Below are positions 9,273 through 21,110 of a stretch of DNA of 64,000 nt, in pieces. The notes beneath the pieces are model-generated. The model made no database searches. It was not told the origin of the DNA and saw only the letters and a program-made list of their open reading frames with translations. How positions within the stretch are numbered: the first letter of the stretch is position 1; every line of letters begins with the position of its first letter. This DNA is from Halomonas sp. (GTDB lineage: Bacteria > Pseudomonadota > Gammaproteobacteria > Pseudomonadales > Halomonadaceae), in contig NZ_JAGOBJ010000006.1 of NCBI RefSeq assembly GCF_017983445.1, forward strand, positions 1-64,000. The letters are read 5' to 3'. A program made the position numbers and the translations under genes.

Positions 9273-11903
9273 TTATGCCAGCGCTTTTTCGACTACCTCG
9301 TACACATTAGAAGATAGCGGCTCTTTCTTGATACGCTCAAGCTGAGTACGCATTAATGACTGGCGCGTTTCATCAAACCGTTGCCAACGTGTTAATGGAG
9401 CAATAAGCCGCGCCGCTATTTCAGGGTTCAAGCGATTGAGCTCAATGACTACATCTGCCAATAACGCGTACCCCTGACCATCCAAGCGGTGGAAGTTGAC
9501 TCGATTTTGCGCAAAAGCGCCGATCAACGCACGTACTTTATTGGGGTTCTTGATGGAAAACGCCGGATGCTGCATCAAGAACTGAACGCGCTCCAGCACA
9601 TCGCTCTGGGGCCGCGTCACCTGGATCGTAAACCACTGATCCATCACCAACGGGTCATGTGCCCACTTTTCGCCAAAAACTTTCAAAGCGGGCGAGGACA
9701 AATCGTCGCGATCACTATGTACCAGCAGGGTTAACGCATGACGCACATCGGTCATATTATGGTCGGCAGCAAACTGCGCCTGGCACAATGCGATGGCCTG
9801 CTCATCCTCAATCGACATCAAATAGCTTAGCGCTATGTTTTTGAGGCTACGCTGGGCAATTTGTTCAGGGGTCGGCGCATAAACCTCATCCGAAAGATTG
9901 GCTTCGAACGTGGCAATAAACTCATCGCGAAGCGCCAACGCCAGCGACTGACGTACAAATTCCCGGGCAGCGTGAATCGCATCAACATCCACGATGGGCT
10001 GCTGCTCGGCAATATAAGCCTCAGATGGCAGCGTGAGCATTTCCGCAAGTACCGCTTTATCGGAAACCTGCCCTGTCAATAGCGTTCTAAACGCTTCGGT
10101 GACGCGGGCATCCATGACTTTTTCAACGCCATTACGGTGCGCGGCAATCAAGTCATCCAACGCCAGCATGGCCAGGCGCTGTCCCGCATCCCAACGGTTG
10201 AAGCCGTCGCTGTCATGGGTGAGCAGAAACGCCAGTTCTTCACGCGAATAAGGAAAATGCAGCTTTACAGGGGCGGAGAAATCACGCAGCAGCGAGGGCA
10301 CTGGCGCCTCGGCTACATCGGTAAAGACAAAGGTCTGCTCGTTATCACGCAGATGAATCACGGTGTCCTTACTCAGCTTTTCGCCTTCCAGGGTAAGCGT
10401 CAGATCCTGACCGGACTTAGTACCCACCAGCCCCATACGTACCGGAATATGCAACGGCTGTTTGATGGCTTGCCCAGGCGTCGCCGGGGTACGCTGGCGA
10501 AGGGTTAAATGATACTCGCTCTTCACATAGTCATACTCGCCGTGAGCATCGATTTCAGGAGTACCCGCTTGTGCGTACCAACGCATGAACTGGCTGAGAT
10601 CGTCACCTGAGACGTCCGCCATACAGCCAACGAAATCTTCGATGGTGACGGCCTGACCATCAAAGCGCTCAAAGTATTGATCGGCGCCGCGCCGGAAGCT
10701 TTCCCACCCCATCAGATTACACAGCATGCGAACGACTTCAGCGCCCTTCTCGTAAATCGTCAGGGTGTAAAAGTTGGTAATTTCGATAAAGTGATCTGGA
10801 CGAACCGGATGCGCGGTAGGCCCGGCATCCTCGGCAAACTGTGCTGTGCGGAAAAACGACACGTCTTGAATGCGTTTTACCGGCGCTGAGTTGGTATCGG
10901 CGGAAAAACACTGATCACGAAAGACGGTGAATCCCTCTTTCAATGACAGCTGGAACCAGTCGCGGCAGGTAACGCGATTGCCCGACCAGTTATGAAAATA
11001 CTCATGCGCCACAATACCTTCGACATTTTGAAAGGTTGCATCGGTCGCGGTATGCGGATGCGTCAGCACGGCAGCGGAGTTAAAGATATTAAGTCCTTTA
11101 TTCTCCATTGCGCCCATATTGAAATCGCTGACCGCCACGATCATGAACAGATCAAGGTCGTATTCACGGCCATAGGTCTGCTCATCCCATGCCATTGAGC
11201 GCTTGAGCGAAGCCATGGCGTGCTCGGTTTTATCCAGATTGTCTTTTTCGACCCATATTTGTAGCGTGACATCACGCCCGCTCATGGTCGAAAAATGGTC
11301 TTCCATCTTGTGTAAATTGCCTGCGACCAGCGCAAACAGGTAACACGGTTTGGGATGCGGGTCTTCCCAGGTTGCAAAATGACGACCATTCTCAAGCTTG
11401 CCGCTGTTCACGGGGTTACCATTGGCCAACAAAACGGGCTCGCTTTCTTGATCACCAATCACCGTAACGGTAAAGGTCGCCATGACATCAGGGCGATCTG
11501 GGTAGAAGGTAATACGCCTAAAGCCTTCCGCTTCACATTGAGTGCAGTACATGCCGCTCGACTGATAAAGGCCTTCAAGGGCAGTGTTGGTACTGGGCGC
11601 AATTTCCACTTCGCTTTCAAGGCTGAATGATGCTGGCACCTTGGGAATGCACAGATTCTTTTCATCCAGCTGGTAATCGGCATCGGTCAGCGGCGTACCG
11701 TCTATGGCCAACGATATCAGCGCCAGATTCTCACCATTGAGCACCAAGGGCGTCTGGTCACTTACCTCGTCGTTGCGTTGTATCAATAATCGTGCTTTTA
11801 CACGGGTGGCGGCAGGGTCAAGATCAAACGTCAGCTCGGTATGGGTAACGCGGTAGACGGGCGGCTGATAGTCGCTTAAATAAACCGGCTGCGGATCAGA
11901 CAT
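9273..11903 (-). CDS. pepN: Aminopeptidase N
   Basis: An 876-residue M1-family zinc aminopeptidase that releases N-terminal amino acids from peptides in the cytoplasm. The exopeptidase motif GAMEN is at residues 264-268, the zinc site HEYFH at 300-304, and the third zinc ligand Glu323 lies in LKEGFTVFRD. Length matches E. coli PepN. An in-frame extension of 55 codons upstream lacks any resemblance to the family; the ATG at 11903 gives the expected N-terminus (MSDPQPVYLSDYQPP). It lies between yajQ (upstream, 79-base gap) and yegS (downstream, 20-base gap) on the same strand. Confidence 0.96.
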   Translation of the reverse strand: MSDPQPVYLSDYQPPVYRVTHTELTFDLDPAATRVKARLLIQRNDEVSDQTPLVLNGENLALISLAIDGTPLTDADYQLDEKNLCIPKVPASFSLESEVEIAPSTNTALEGLYQSSGMYCTQCEAEGFRRITFYPDRPDVMATFTVTVIGDQESEPVLLANGNPVNSGKLENGRHFATWEDPHPKPCYLFALVAGNLHKMEDHFSTMSGRDVTLQIWVEKDNLDKTEHAMASLKRSMAWDEQTYGREYDLDLFMIVAVSDFNMGAMENKGLNIFNSAAVLTHPHTATDATFQNVEGIVAHEYFHNWSGNRVTCRDWFQLSLKEGFTVFRDQCFSADTNSAPVKRIQDVSFFRTAQFAEDAGPTAHPVRPDHFIEITNFYTLTIYEKGAEVVRMLCNLMGWESFRRGADQYFERFDGQAVTIEDFVGCMADVSGDDLSQFMRWYAQAGTPEIDAHGEYDYVKSEYHLTLRQRTPATPGQAIKQPLHIPVRMGLVGTKSGQDLTLTLEGEKLSKDTVIHLRDNEQTFVFTDVAEAPVPSLLRDFSAPVKLHFPYSREELAFLLTHDSDGFNRWDAGQRLAMLALDDLIAAHRNGVEKVMDARVTEAFRTLLTGQVSDKAVLAEMLTLPSEAYIAEQQPIVDVDAIHAAREFVRQSLALALRDEFIATFEANLSDEVYAPTPEQIAQRSLKNIALSYLMSIEDEQAIALCQAQFAADHNMTDVRHALTLLVHSDRDDLSSPALKVFGEKWAHDPLVMDQWFTIQVTRPQSDVLERVQFLMQHPAFSIKNPNKVRALIGAFAQNRVNFHRLDGQGYALLADVVIELNRLNPEIAARLIAPLTRWQRFDETRQSLMRTQLERIKKEPLSSNVYEVVEKALA

Positions 11904-11982
11904 AATGCGTGGCTCCTGTAATGAACGATAATTGATAGTAAGCGATAACCGGGGCAACGTATGCCCCTGCACGTGATGGGGC

Positions 11983-12468
11983 CTAATCGCGGAAGTTATC
12001 AAACTGCAGCGGCAGCTCAGGACCCTCTTCGCCGCGCAAAAGCGCCATAACGCTTTGTAAGTCATCACGTTTCTTGCCCGTCACACGGACTTTCTCGCCC
12101 TGGATTTGCGCCTGCACTTTAAGCTTGCTGGCCTTGATACGTTTGACCACATCCTTGGCTTCCGCTGCATCCAGCCCCTGCTTTAATACGACTTCCTGGC
12201 GTGCCTTTACCCCGGAAAGCTCGGGGTCCTTGACATCCATGCAGCGCGCGTCAATGCCCCGGGCAATGAGTCGGCCACGCAGTACATCCAGCATCTGCTT
12301 AAGCTGAAAATCGACTTGGGCTTCCAGCTGTACTTTTTCACCTTCAAGGGCAAAGCTTGCATCAACGCCTTTAAAATCAAAGCGCGACTGCACTTCACGG
12401 TTTGCTTGATCAATAGCGTTCAGGGCTTCGTGCTGATCGAATTCAGAAACAATATCAAAAGAAGGCAT
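11983..12468 (-). CDS. yajQ: YajQ family nucleotide-binding protein
   Basis: A 161-residue protein beginning [20 protein letters not shown] and containing RFDFKGVDA and [13 protein letters not shown], all hallmarks of the YajQ (DUF520) family. Members bind nucleotides, and Xanthomonas and Pseudomonas homologues bind cyclic di-GMP and act with transcription factors. Whether that holds here is inference. Length is standard. It is divergent from cobO across a gap of about 200 bases and upstream of pepN on the same strand. Confidence 0.93.
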   Translation of the reverse strand: MPSFDIVSEFDQHEALNAIDQANREVQSRFDFKGVDASFALEGEKVQLEAQVDFQLKQMLDVLRGRLIARGIDARCMDVKDPELSGVKARQEVVLKQGLDAAEAKDVVKRIKASKLKVQAQIQGEKVRVTGKKRDDLQSVMALLRGEEGPELPLQFDNFRD

Positions 12469-12677
12469 GGCATTTATCCTAGCAAGACATGACCCATTAT
12501 TTTAGAGCAGCAAGCCCCCTACCGGCCAATCCTGTTGCCAATTAGTGCTAAAAATTTTAATGCGCCTTGATTAAACCTTGCCTACTGTACAAATTTTACT
12601 CACTTTTATTCGCATAGCATGTGAGATGCCGTACGCTACTCAGCGTTTTGATAAGCACTCACGGTGAAGGAGCAACC

Positions 12678-13277
12678 ATGAAAGATCGCGATACACGCCA
12701 TAAAGCCTCAATGGAAAAGCTCAAGAGCCACGTGGATGAAAAGATTGCTCGTGCAACCGAACAGCGCGGTTTGCTTTTGATAAACACCGGAAATGGTAAA
12801 GGCAAGACCACTGCAGCCTGGGGCACTGTGACTCGCGCGCTGGGCTATGACTATAAAGTGGGTGTCATTCAGTTTATTAAAGGCTTATGGGAGTGCGGTG
12901 AGCGCAATCGCCTGGAAACGGATCCTAACCTGGAAGTCGTCATTATGGCGACGGGATTTACCTGGGAGACACAAAACCGTGAAGCCGACACCCAGGCTTG
13001 CCAGGCAGTATGGAAAGAGGCCGAGCGCATGCTGGCGGACCCCGACACCTACCTTGTCGTGCTGGATGAAATCACTTATATGCTCAAATTCGGCTATCTG
13101 GATATTGCGACCGTCAAGACAGCGCTAGAAAATCGCCCACGTGAACAGACCGTGATCATCACCGGACGTAACGCACACCGTGAGCTTATTGCCATGGCGG
13201 ATACCGTGACGGAAATGCAGGAAATTCGTCACGCCTTCAATAATGGCCTGCAGGCACGCCGTGGCATCGACTTTTAA
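12678..13277 (+). CDS. cobO: Cob(I)yrinic acid a,c-diamide adenosyltransferase
   Basis: A 199-residue CobA/CobO/BtuR-type corrinoid adenosyltransferase. It transfers the 5'-deoxyadenosyl group of ATP to cob(I)alamin or its precursors. The P-loop is GNGKGKTT at residues 38-45, followed by VGVIQFIKG and the Walker B-like VVLDEITYML; VIITGRNA is near the end. The ATG at 12678 is chosen because GAAGGAG lies 6 bases before it; an open extension upstream has no such site. No other cobalamin gene lies nearby and I see no B12 riboswitch signature in the 200-base leader. It may serve salvage of imported corrinoids. A bidirectional terminator follows. Confidence 0.92.
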   Translation: MKDRDTRHKASMEKLKSHVDEKIARATEQRGLLLINTGNGKGKTTAAWGTVTRALGYDYKVGVIQFIKGLWECGERNRLETDPNLEVVIMATGFTWETQNREADTQACQAVWKEAERMLADPDTYLVVLDEITYMLKFGYLDIATVKTALENRPREQTVIITGRNAHRELIAMADTVTEMQEIRHAFNNGLQARRGIDF

Positions 13278-13297
13278 GCGCTTTGCTTCAAATACGC

Positions 13298-13327
13298 AAA
13301 AGGGGCGCCTGGGCGCCCCTTTTATTT
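13298..13327 (+). terminator. Bidirectional terminator between cobO and purA
   Basis: A perfect 12-bp stem, AAAAGGGGCGCC with GGCGCCCCTTTT around a 2-base loop, ends in TTTTATTT on the plus strand and has an A run on the other side. It sits between the convergent cobO (stop at 13277) and purA (stop at 13391) and can serve both. Confidence 0.9.
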
Positions 13328-13390
13328 ACGTACTGCTTTTTACACAACTACGTTTATAAAGCTACTTTCTAGCCTACCGCAAAGGCGGAA

Positions 13391-15879
<2,489 letters not shown>

Positions 15880-15949
15880 GTGAACAATCCTGCAAGACAA
15901 TGAAGGCCCACAATACGCAAATCGCGTACTAATCTTAAATAAGGGCCAC

Positions 15950-15974
15950 AAAAAAACCGGGCGAACGCCCGGTT
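15950..15974 (-). terminator. Rho-independent terminator of the hflX-hflK-hflC unit
   Basis: On the minus strand, stem AACCGGGCG with CGCCCGGTT (9 bp, 2-base loop) is followed by seven T residues (15956 down to 15950). It lies about 80 bases after the hflC stop and before hisZ, so it separates the hfl genes from hisZ-purA, which must then have their own promoter or rely on readthrough. Confidence 0.9.
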
Positions 15975-16055
15975 CAATTAAGTCTACCACGTTTATCGCA
16001 GGGATGAACCCCGCCAAGCTTCCCGCTGCTTGGCAAACCTCACCCCCATGCAGGC

Positions 16056-16952
16056 TTACTCTGCTTCGCTCGACTCTGCACTAGGGTTGGCGCTGCGCAT
16101 GTAGCGGAAAAAGTCACTATTGGGCTCAAGCACCATGAGATTATCATCACCTGCGAAACTTTCACGGTAGGCATTCAGGCTACGCCAGAAAGCGAAAAAC
16201 TCCTGATCCTGACCATACGCTTCAGAGAATATTCCCGCCGCTTCGGCATCACCCTCACCGCGCAGGGTTTCCGCACGCTCATTGGCCTGAGCGATAAGTA
16301 CCTGGCGACGACGGTCGGCGTTAGCACGAATTCGCTCGGCCTCTTCCTGACCCTGGGCACGCCATTCGCGGGCTTCACGCTCACGCTCTGAGCGCATACG
16401 CTCAAATACGGCGGCCGATACATCTTCCGGCAGATCGATACGCTTGATTCGGATATCGCGTATCGCTACACCCAGCTCTTCACGCATCAGGTTATCAAGC
16501 TCCTCCGTTGGGCCGATCATCAGGTCATCACGGCGCTCGGCGATAATTTCCTGAAGATTTAACCGGCCAAACTCGTTACGCAGACTTTCATCGACACGTG
16601 GCTGAATGAGGCGAATCGCCATCATTTCATCGCCCGCCGTTGCTTCATAATAGCGAGTCGGGTTGATAACCTGCCACTTGACATAGGAATCAACAATCAC
16701 CGCTTTCTGCTCAAGCGTCAGATAGCGGCTGGTGTCGGTATCAAGCGTAAGCAAACGGGTATCAAACTTACGTATCGTCTGGGCAACCGGGATTTTAACG
16801 TGCAACCCCGCCTGAATGTTTTCTTCGACAACTTCACCAAAGCGCAGCTTAACGGCACGCTGGGTTTCATCGACAACATACAGACTATTGCTTGCCAACC
16901 ACGCCACAACTGCCAAACCGCCTACGATCAGCAGGGATCGATTATTAATCAT
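16056..16952 (-). CDS. hflC: FtsH protease modulator HflC
   Basis: A 298-residue SPFH/band-7 protein. It has one N-terminal membrane anchor (residues 5-25) and the band-7 domain starting near YVVDETQRAVKLRFGEVV. A long alpha-helical stretch rich in Glu, Arg and Ala (about 190-250) forms the coiled-coil region. With HflK it builds a large cage in the inner membrane that encloses and moderates the AAA+ protease FtsH. hflK ends at the base before its start codon. The C-terminus is acidic. A terminator follows. Confidence 0.95.
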   Translation of the reverse strand: MINNRSLLIVGGLAVVAWLASNSLYVVDETQRAVKLRFGEVVEENIQAGLHVKIPVAQTIRKFDTRLLTLDTDTSRYLTLEQKAVIVDSYVKWQVINPTRYYEATAGDEMMAIRLIQPRVDESLRNEFGRLNLQEIIAERRDDLMIGPTEELDNLMREELGVAIRDIRIKRIDLPEDVSAAVFERMRSEREREAREWRAQGQEEAERIRANADRRRQVLIAQANERAETLRGEGDAEAAGIFSEAYGQDQEFFAFWRSLNAYRESFAGDDNLMVLEPNSDFFRYMRSANPSAESSEAE

Positions 16953-18233
16953 TTACCGGCCCTCCCTGCGGATGGAGCTACTACCTGAAGATGAAGAATT
17001 GCTGTTACCTTGACTACCACGCAGGCTTTCAATTACGCGCGGATCCAGCTCTTCGCCACCCGTATTACTGCTGTTGTTGCTACCGCCGGATGCTGAACTA
17101 CTGCGCTCACTATTACCGCGCATCTGATCAAGCGGCAAGTACATGAGCGGAGCATTTTCGCTGACGTCCAACAAGACCTTGGGCGTACTGCTAAACACGG
17201 CCTCGATGGTATCCAGGTACATACGCTCACGCATAGTGTCTGGCGCATTACGGTACTCGGTTAACAGCGCATTGAAGCGGTTAGCCTGACCCTGCGCTTC
17301 GGCTACTACCGATTCACGATAACCCTGCCCCTGCTCGACCACCCGCTGCGCCTGACCCTGAGCCGCAGGAATAATCGCATTAGCGTAAGCCATACCTTCG
17401 TTGATGGTACGCTGGCGGTCTTCACGTGCACGAATAACGTCGTCAAAGGCATCAATGACGGGCGCTGGCGCAGACGTGGACTCAATGTTGATCGTCTGCA
17501 AGCGAACACCGGCCCCATAGGCGTCCAGGTAGGACTGCAAACGACTCGCGACCGAGCTACCCAGGATTTCACGCCCCGAGGTCAGGATATCGATCATATC
17601 CGTACCACCCACGACGTGGCGCAGTGCGGAATCGAGCGCGTTTTCGATAGACAACGCGGGATCACGCACATTGAGTACGAAATCACGTGGATCCTGCACC
17701 TGATACTGAGCAGAAATTTCCACTTCCACGATGTTTTCATCGCGCGTCAGCATTGACTGCGTTTGTGACACGGAACGCACTCTCGTGACGTTAACCATGC
17801 GCACATCGTCAATCAGCGGCGGATTCCACTGCAGGCCAGGCTGAACAACGCCCTGATATTCACCAAAACGCAGCACTACGCCACGCTCGGACTGATCAAC
17901 AAGATAGAAACCGGATGCCGCCCATATAGCTAGCGCAACGATAACCAAAAGACCTGGCAGTGCGAGTGAGTTGCGTGGCTTGCCGCCTCCGCCGTCTCGC
18001 TTACTCCCGCCACCCTTCTTCTTGCCGCCACCGCCGAGCATACCGTTCAGCTTGTCTTGAAACTTTTTCAGTGCTTCATCAAGGTCAGGAGGCCCTTGGT
18101 TTTTGCCCCCATTATTACCCCCTCGATTGCCCCCATCGTTGCCGCCACGGTTATCACCGTCGTTACCACCGCGTCGGCCACCACCACTCCATGGGTCGTG
18201 CTGGTTGCCACCACCAGGCTCATTCCAGGCCAT
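16953..18233 (-). CDS. hflK: FtsH protease modulator HflK
   Basis: A 426-residue partner of HflC. The first 80 residues are a flexible Gly/Asn/Arg-rich segment (MAWNEPGGGNQHDPW, then repeated GGN and NRGG steps), as usual in HflK but noticeably repetitive. A single membrane segment lies at about residues 92-112 (LALPGLLVIVALAIWAASG). The SPFH domain follows with FYLVDQSERGVVLRFGEYQ. The C-terminus is Ser/Asn-rich. HflK and HflC form the periplasm-facing cage around FtsH. The gene follows hflX after a 124-base gap and is directly joined to hflC. Confidence 0.95.
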   Translation of the reverse strand: MAWNEPGGGNQHDPWSGGGRRGGNDGDNRGGNDGGNRGGNNGGKNQGPPDLDEALKKFQDKLNGMLGGGGKKKGGGSKRDGGGGKPRNSLALPGLLVIVALAIWAASGFYLVDQSERGVVLRFGEYQGVVQPGLQWNPPLIDDVRMVNVTRVRSVSQTQSMLTRDENIVEVEISAQYQVQDPRDFVLNVRDPALSIENALDSALRHVVGGTDMIDILTSGREILGSSVASRLQSYLDAYGAGVRLQTINIESTSAPAPVIDAFDDVIRAREDRQRTINEGMAYANAIIPAAQGQAQRVVEQGQGYRESVVAEAQGQANRFNALLTEYRNAPDTMRERMYLDTIEAVFSSTPKVLLDVSENAPLMYLPLDQMRGNSERSSSASGGSNNSSNTGGEELDPRVIESLRGSQGNSNSSSSGSSSIRREGR

Positions 18234-18357
18234 ACTTCTTCTCCACTAAGGTGCTCACCTGCGCACCGCATGCCAGCAGGCAAATCGATGCGCTTTATTG
18301 AAATTATTTCTATATCGAGTTGTTATTACCGTTTTCACATGATCGGTAATTAACAAC

Positions 18358-19668
18358 TTACCACTCGTCAGCTTCGCGCAGCGCTTCAGGCAAATACGTA
18401 TTGGCACGCTCACCGAGCTGCGCCATTAACTGATTAAAGTCGCGCCGCGGCAGTCGAACATCCAGTACCGAACGGCCTTGCTCATCAAACGCTTCTTCAC
18501 GCACGGCATTTAATTCGTGAAGCCCTGCTCGCAGTTTGCCCTGTTCCGGCGTAAGCGTCAGTGAAAAACCGATAACATCATTCGCCAGGCGTTCGGTAAG
18601 CGCCTCATGCAGTAACTCAAGTCCCTGCCCCTGCTGGGCTGATAGCCAAACCACTTCAGGCACGCCATGACCATCACGCTCAATGCGCGGTGCGCTATCA
18701 AGCTTATCGATCTTGTTCATTACCTTGAGAACCGGCACGTTATCGGCGCCGATCTCTTTCAATACCCGCTCTACCTGCTCGACGTTTAGCTCGCGATCAG
18801 GGTCGGCAGCGTCAATAACGTGTACCAGCAGGGTGGCCTCCGCCGCTTCCTGGAGCGTTGCCTGAAACGCCTCAACAAGCTTGTGAGGCAAATGCCGGAT
18901 AAAACCAACCGTATCCGCCATGACCACGGGGCCCACATCTTCAATTTCAAGACGTCTTAACGTTGGATCCAGTGTGGCAAAAAGCTGATCGGCGGCGTAT
19001 ACCTCGGCATTGGTTAACGCATTAAACAACGTCGATTTACCCGCGTTGGTATAGCCTACCAGCGACACGCTATGAATTTCAGCGCGTGCACGGGCGCGGC
19101 GATTCTGCTCACGCTGGCTACGCACTTTATCCAGGCGCTTATTGATCGACTTGATGCGCCCTCTTAACAGGCGACGGTCGGTTTCCAGCTGCGTTTCACC
19201 GGGGCCGCGCAGGCCAATACCGCCTTTCTGGCGCTCAAGGTGCGTCCACCCGCGTACAAGGCGCGTGGACATATACTCTAACTGGGCAAGCTCAACTTGC
19301 AGCTTACCTTCATGGGTTCGTGCCCGCTGCGCAAAAATATCGAGAATCAAACCGGTACGGTCGAGAACACGACACTTGAGCTCTTTCTCAAGGTTGCGCT
19401 GCTGAGAAGGACTTAAACTATGATTGAAGATCACGAGCTCCGCCTGGTGAGCCGCGAGCAACGCTCGCAGCTCTTCCAGCTTGCCCGAGCCAATAAAGGT
19501 TCGAGAATCAGGACGCTGACGACTGGCGGTGAGCAGCGTCGCGGGCTCTGCACCTGCAGAGCGCACGAGCTCCAAGAACTCACCCGGATCTTCACGTGCT
19601 TGCTCATCATGAAAATCTACGTGAACAAGTACTGCCGTTTCACCGGCTTCAGGGCGTTCAAAAAACAA
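18358..19668 (-). CDS. hflX: Ribosome-associated GTPase HflX
   Basis: A 436-residue GTPase that rescues or splits stalled ribosomes, notably under heat stress in E. coli. An N-terminal HflX domain contains SRQRPDSRTFIGSGKLEE and the glycine-rich GGIGLRGPGETQLETDRR segment. The G domain follows: G1 GYTNAGKSTLFNAL, G3 DTVGFIRHLPH, G4 NKID. Length is standard. It starts 37 bases after hfq on the same strand, the classical hfq-hflX pair. Confidence 0.95.
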   Translation of the reverse strand: MFFERPEAGETAVLVHVDFHDEQAREDPGEFLELVRSAGAEPATLLTASRQRPDSRTFIGSGKLEELRALLAAHQAELVIFNHSLSPSQQRNLEKELKCRVLDRTGLILDIFAQRARTHEGKLQVELAQLEYMSTRLVRGWTHLERQKGGIGLRGPGETQLETDRRLLRGRIKSINKRLDKVRSQREQNRRARARAEIHSVSLVGYTNAGKSTLFNALTNAEVYAADQLFATLDPTLRRLEIEDVGPVVMADTVGFIRHLPHKLVEAFQATLQEAAEATLLVHVIDAADPDRELNVEQVERVLKEIGADNVPVLKVMNKIDKLDSAPRIERDGHGVPEVVWLSAQQGQGLELLHEALTERLANDVIGFSLTLTPEQGKLRAGLHELNAVREEAFDEQGRSVLDVRLPRRDFNQLMAQLGERANTYLPEALREADEW

Positions 19669-19705
19669 TCAATACCTCGTGGACTCTATGGCTCATCCAG
19701 CGGTG

Positions 19706-19954
19706 TTAAATATCCGCATCGGGTGCGGCAGGATCCTGTGCCGGCAAACGTACGTTGCGCGAAGGCACCACCGTGGAAATAGCATGCTTATAAACCATCT
19801 GACTAACCGTATTACGCAACAGGATGACAAACTGGTCAAACGATTCGATTTGGCCTTGCAGCTTAATGCCGTTTACCAAAAAGATAGAGACCGGAATGCG
19901 CTCTTTGCGCAGAATATTCAAGTACGGGTCTTGAAGGGACTGCCCTTTGGACAT
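19706..19954 (-). CDS. hfq: RNA chaperone Hfq
   Basis: An 82-residue Sm-like hexameric RNA chaperone that matches small regulatory RNAs with mRNAs. It begins [20 protein letters not shown]. Sm1 contains [19 protein letters not shown], and Sm2 contains the hallmark [12 protein letters not shown]. The C-terminal tail is short and acidic (ending DAPDADI-like), as in Pseudomonas. GGGAGAG lies just upstream of the ATG. It lies between miaA (150-base gap) and hflX. Confidence 0.97.
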   Translation of the reverse strand: MSKGQSLQDPYLNILRKERIPVSIFLVNGIKLQGQIESFDQFVILLRNTVSQMVYKHAISTVVPSRNVRLPAQDPAAPDADI

Positions 19955-20104
19955 GTTGCTCTCCCTAAAACTGTCGTTGGGGTTGGTTATTAATGGCGCG
20001 CCCTACTGGTGCTACGCCGCAATCTTTTTTGCCCGAAAGGCCTGTGTAGTCAAAGCGCCATCCGGCCACTTGAAAACACATACTTACGAAATCACTATCT
20101 TACG

Positions 20105-21043
20105 CTAAGCACCGCTTTCACGCACGAATTTCAGCGCCTTATCCACTACGTCCGCCTGCTGTGAATCAATCCAGACAAGATTTGACCAGCTTCTTAACCA
20201 CGTTAGCTGACGCTTAGCCAACTGGCGAGTGGCAATCACACCGCGCTCTTTCAACGCCGCATAATCGTACTCATCATCAAGATACTCCCACACCTGACGA
20301 TAGCCGACACTCTTCATGGCCGGAAGATCGATATGCAGGTCATCACGCTTTTTGAGGGCGGCGACCTCATCTATCAAGCCTTCTGACAGCATAGCGATAA
20401 AACGTTTTTCGATACGCGCATGTAAAATGCTCCTGTCGCTGGGCGACAGAGCTATCGACAACACCCGCCAGGGAAAGGTTTCTGGCTGCTGCTCTTTCCA
20501 TAACTCGCTCATCGGTCGGCCACTGGCGTAATAGACTTCCAGTGCACGCATCAGGCGTTGGGGATCGTTGGGATGAATCCGCTGCGCGGATATCGGATCC
20601 ACCTCCATCAGCGTTTGATGCAACACGCCCAGGCCTTCAACCTCCCGCTGTGCGGCTAACCGTGCACGAATCACCGGGTCAGCCGCTGGCATATTAGCCA
20701 CCCCTTCCACCAGGTGCTTGTAATACAGCATGGTGCCACCAACCAGCAGCGGCACCTTCCCTGCTGCGCTAATTTGCCGCATCTCACTGAGCGCGTCTTG
20801 TCGAAAATCAGCCGCCGAATAGGGTTCTGCAGGGTCACGAAGATCGATTAACCGATGCGGCGCACGGGCAAGTTCCGCAGCGCTGGGCTTTGCGCTGCCA
20901 ATATCCAGGCCACGGTAAACCATTGCCGAATCGACACTGATCAGCTCATGCCCAAGCCGTTCGTGAAGCGCTATCGCGGTATCGGTTTTTCCGGCCGCCG
21001 TAGGCCCCATTAAAAAAATCGCCCAGGGGCGTGTATCAGCCAT
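20105..21043 (-). CDS. miaA: tRNA dimethylallyltransferase
   Basis: A 312-residue enzyme that adds a dimethylallyl group to N6 of A37 in tRNAs reading codons that begin with U. The P-loop [14 protein letters not shown] lies at about residues 13-26, followed by [19 protein letters not shown] and [18 protein letters not shown]. The C-terminal part has the tRNA-binding YRQVWEYL and [13 protein letters not shown] segments. Length is standard. It lies between mutL (67-base gap) and hfq, the conserved order in gammaproteobacteria. Confidence 0.96.
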   Translation of the reverse strand: MADTRPWAIFLMGPTAAGKTDTAIALHERLGHELISVDSAMVYRGLDIGSAKPSAAELARAPHRLIDLRDPAEPYSAADFRQDALSEMRQISAAGKVPLLVGGTMLYYKHLVEGVANMPAADPVIRARLAAQREVEGLGVLHQTLMEVDPISAQRIHPNDPQRLMRALEVYYASGRPMSELWKEQQPETFPWRVLSIALSPSDRSILHARIEKRFIAMLSEGLIDEVAALKKRDDLHIDLPAMKSVGYRQVWEYLDDEYDYAALKERGVIATRQLAKRQLTWLRSWSNLVWIDSQQADVVDKALKFVRESGA

Positions 21044-21110
21044 TTGGTGGCAAACTCCGCCAAAAAGAAATAACAGGAAGGGGCCAGCCTAACGATGACT
21101 GGCCGTATGA

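Noticed and set aside
11951..11967. Terminator between yajQ and pepN
   Set aside because: GGGGCA and TGCCCC can form a 6-bp stem, but no T run follows on either strand, and both genes may be co-transcribed.
12469..12677. Cobalamin riboswitch ahead of cobO
   Set aside because: I could not find a B12-box-like sequence or a suitable long structured leader in the roughly 200-base gap.
15880..16017. N-terminal extension of hisZ, or a DUF2065 gene between hflC and hisZ
   Set aside because: The open stretch runs through the hflC terminator and shows no family resemblance. No DUF2065-like membrane segment is seen.
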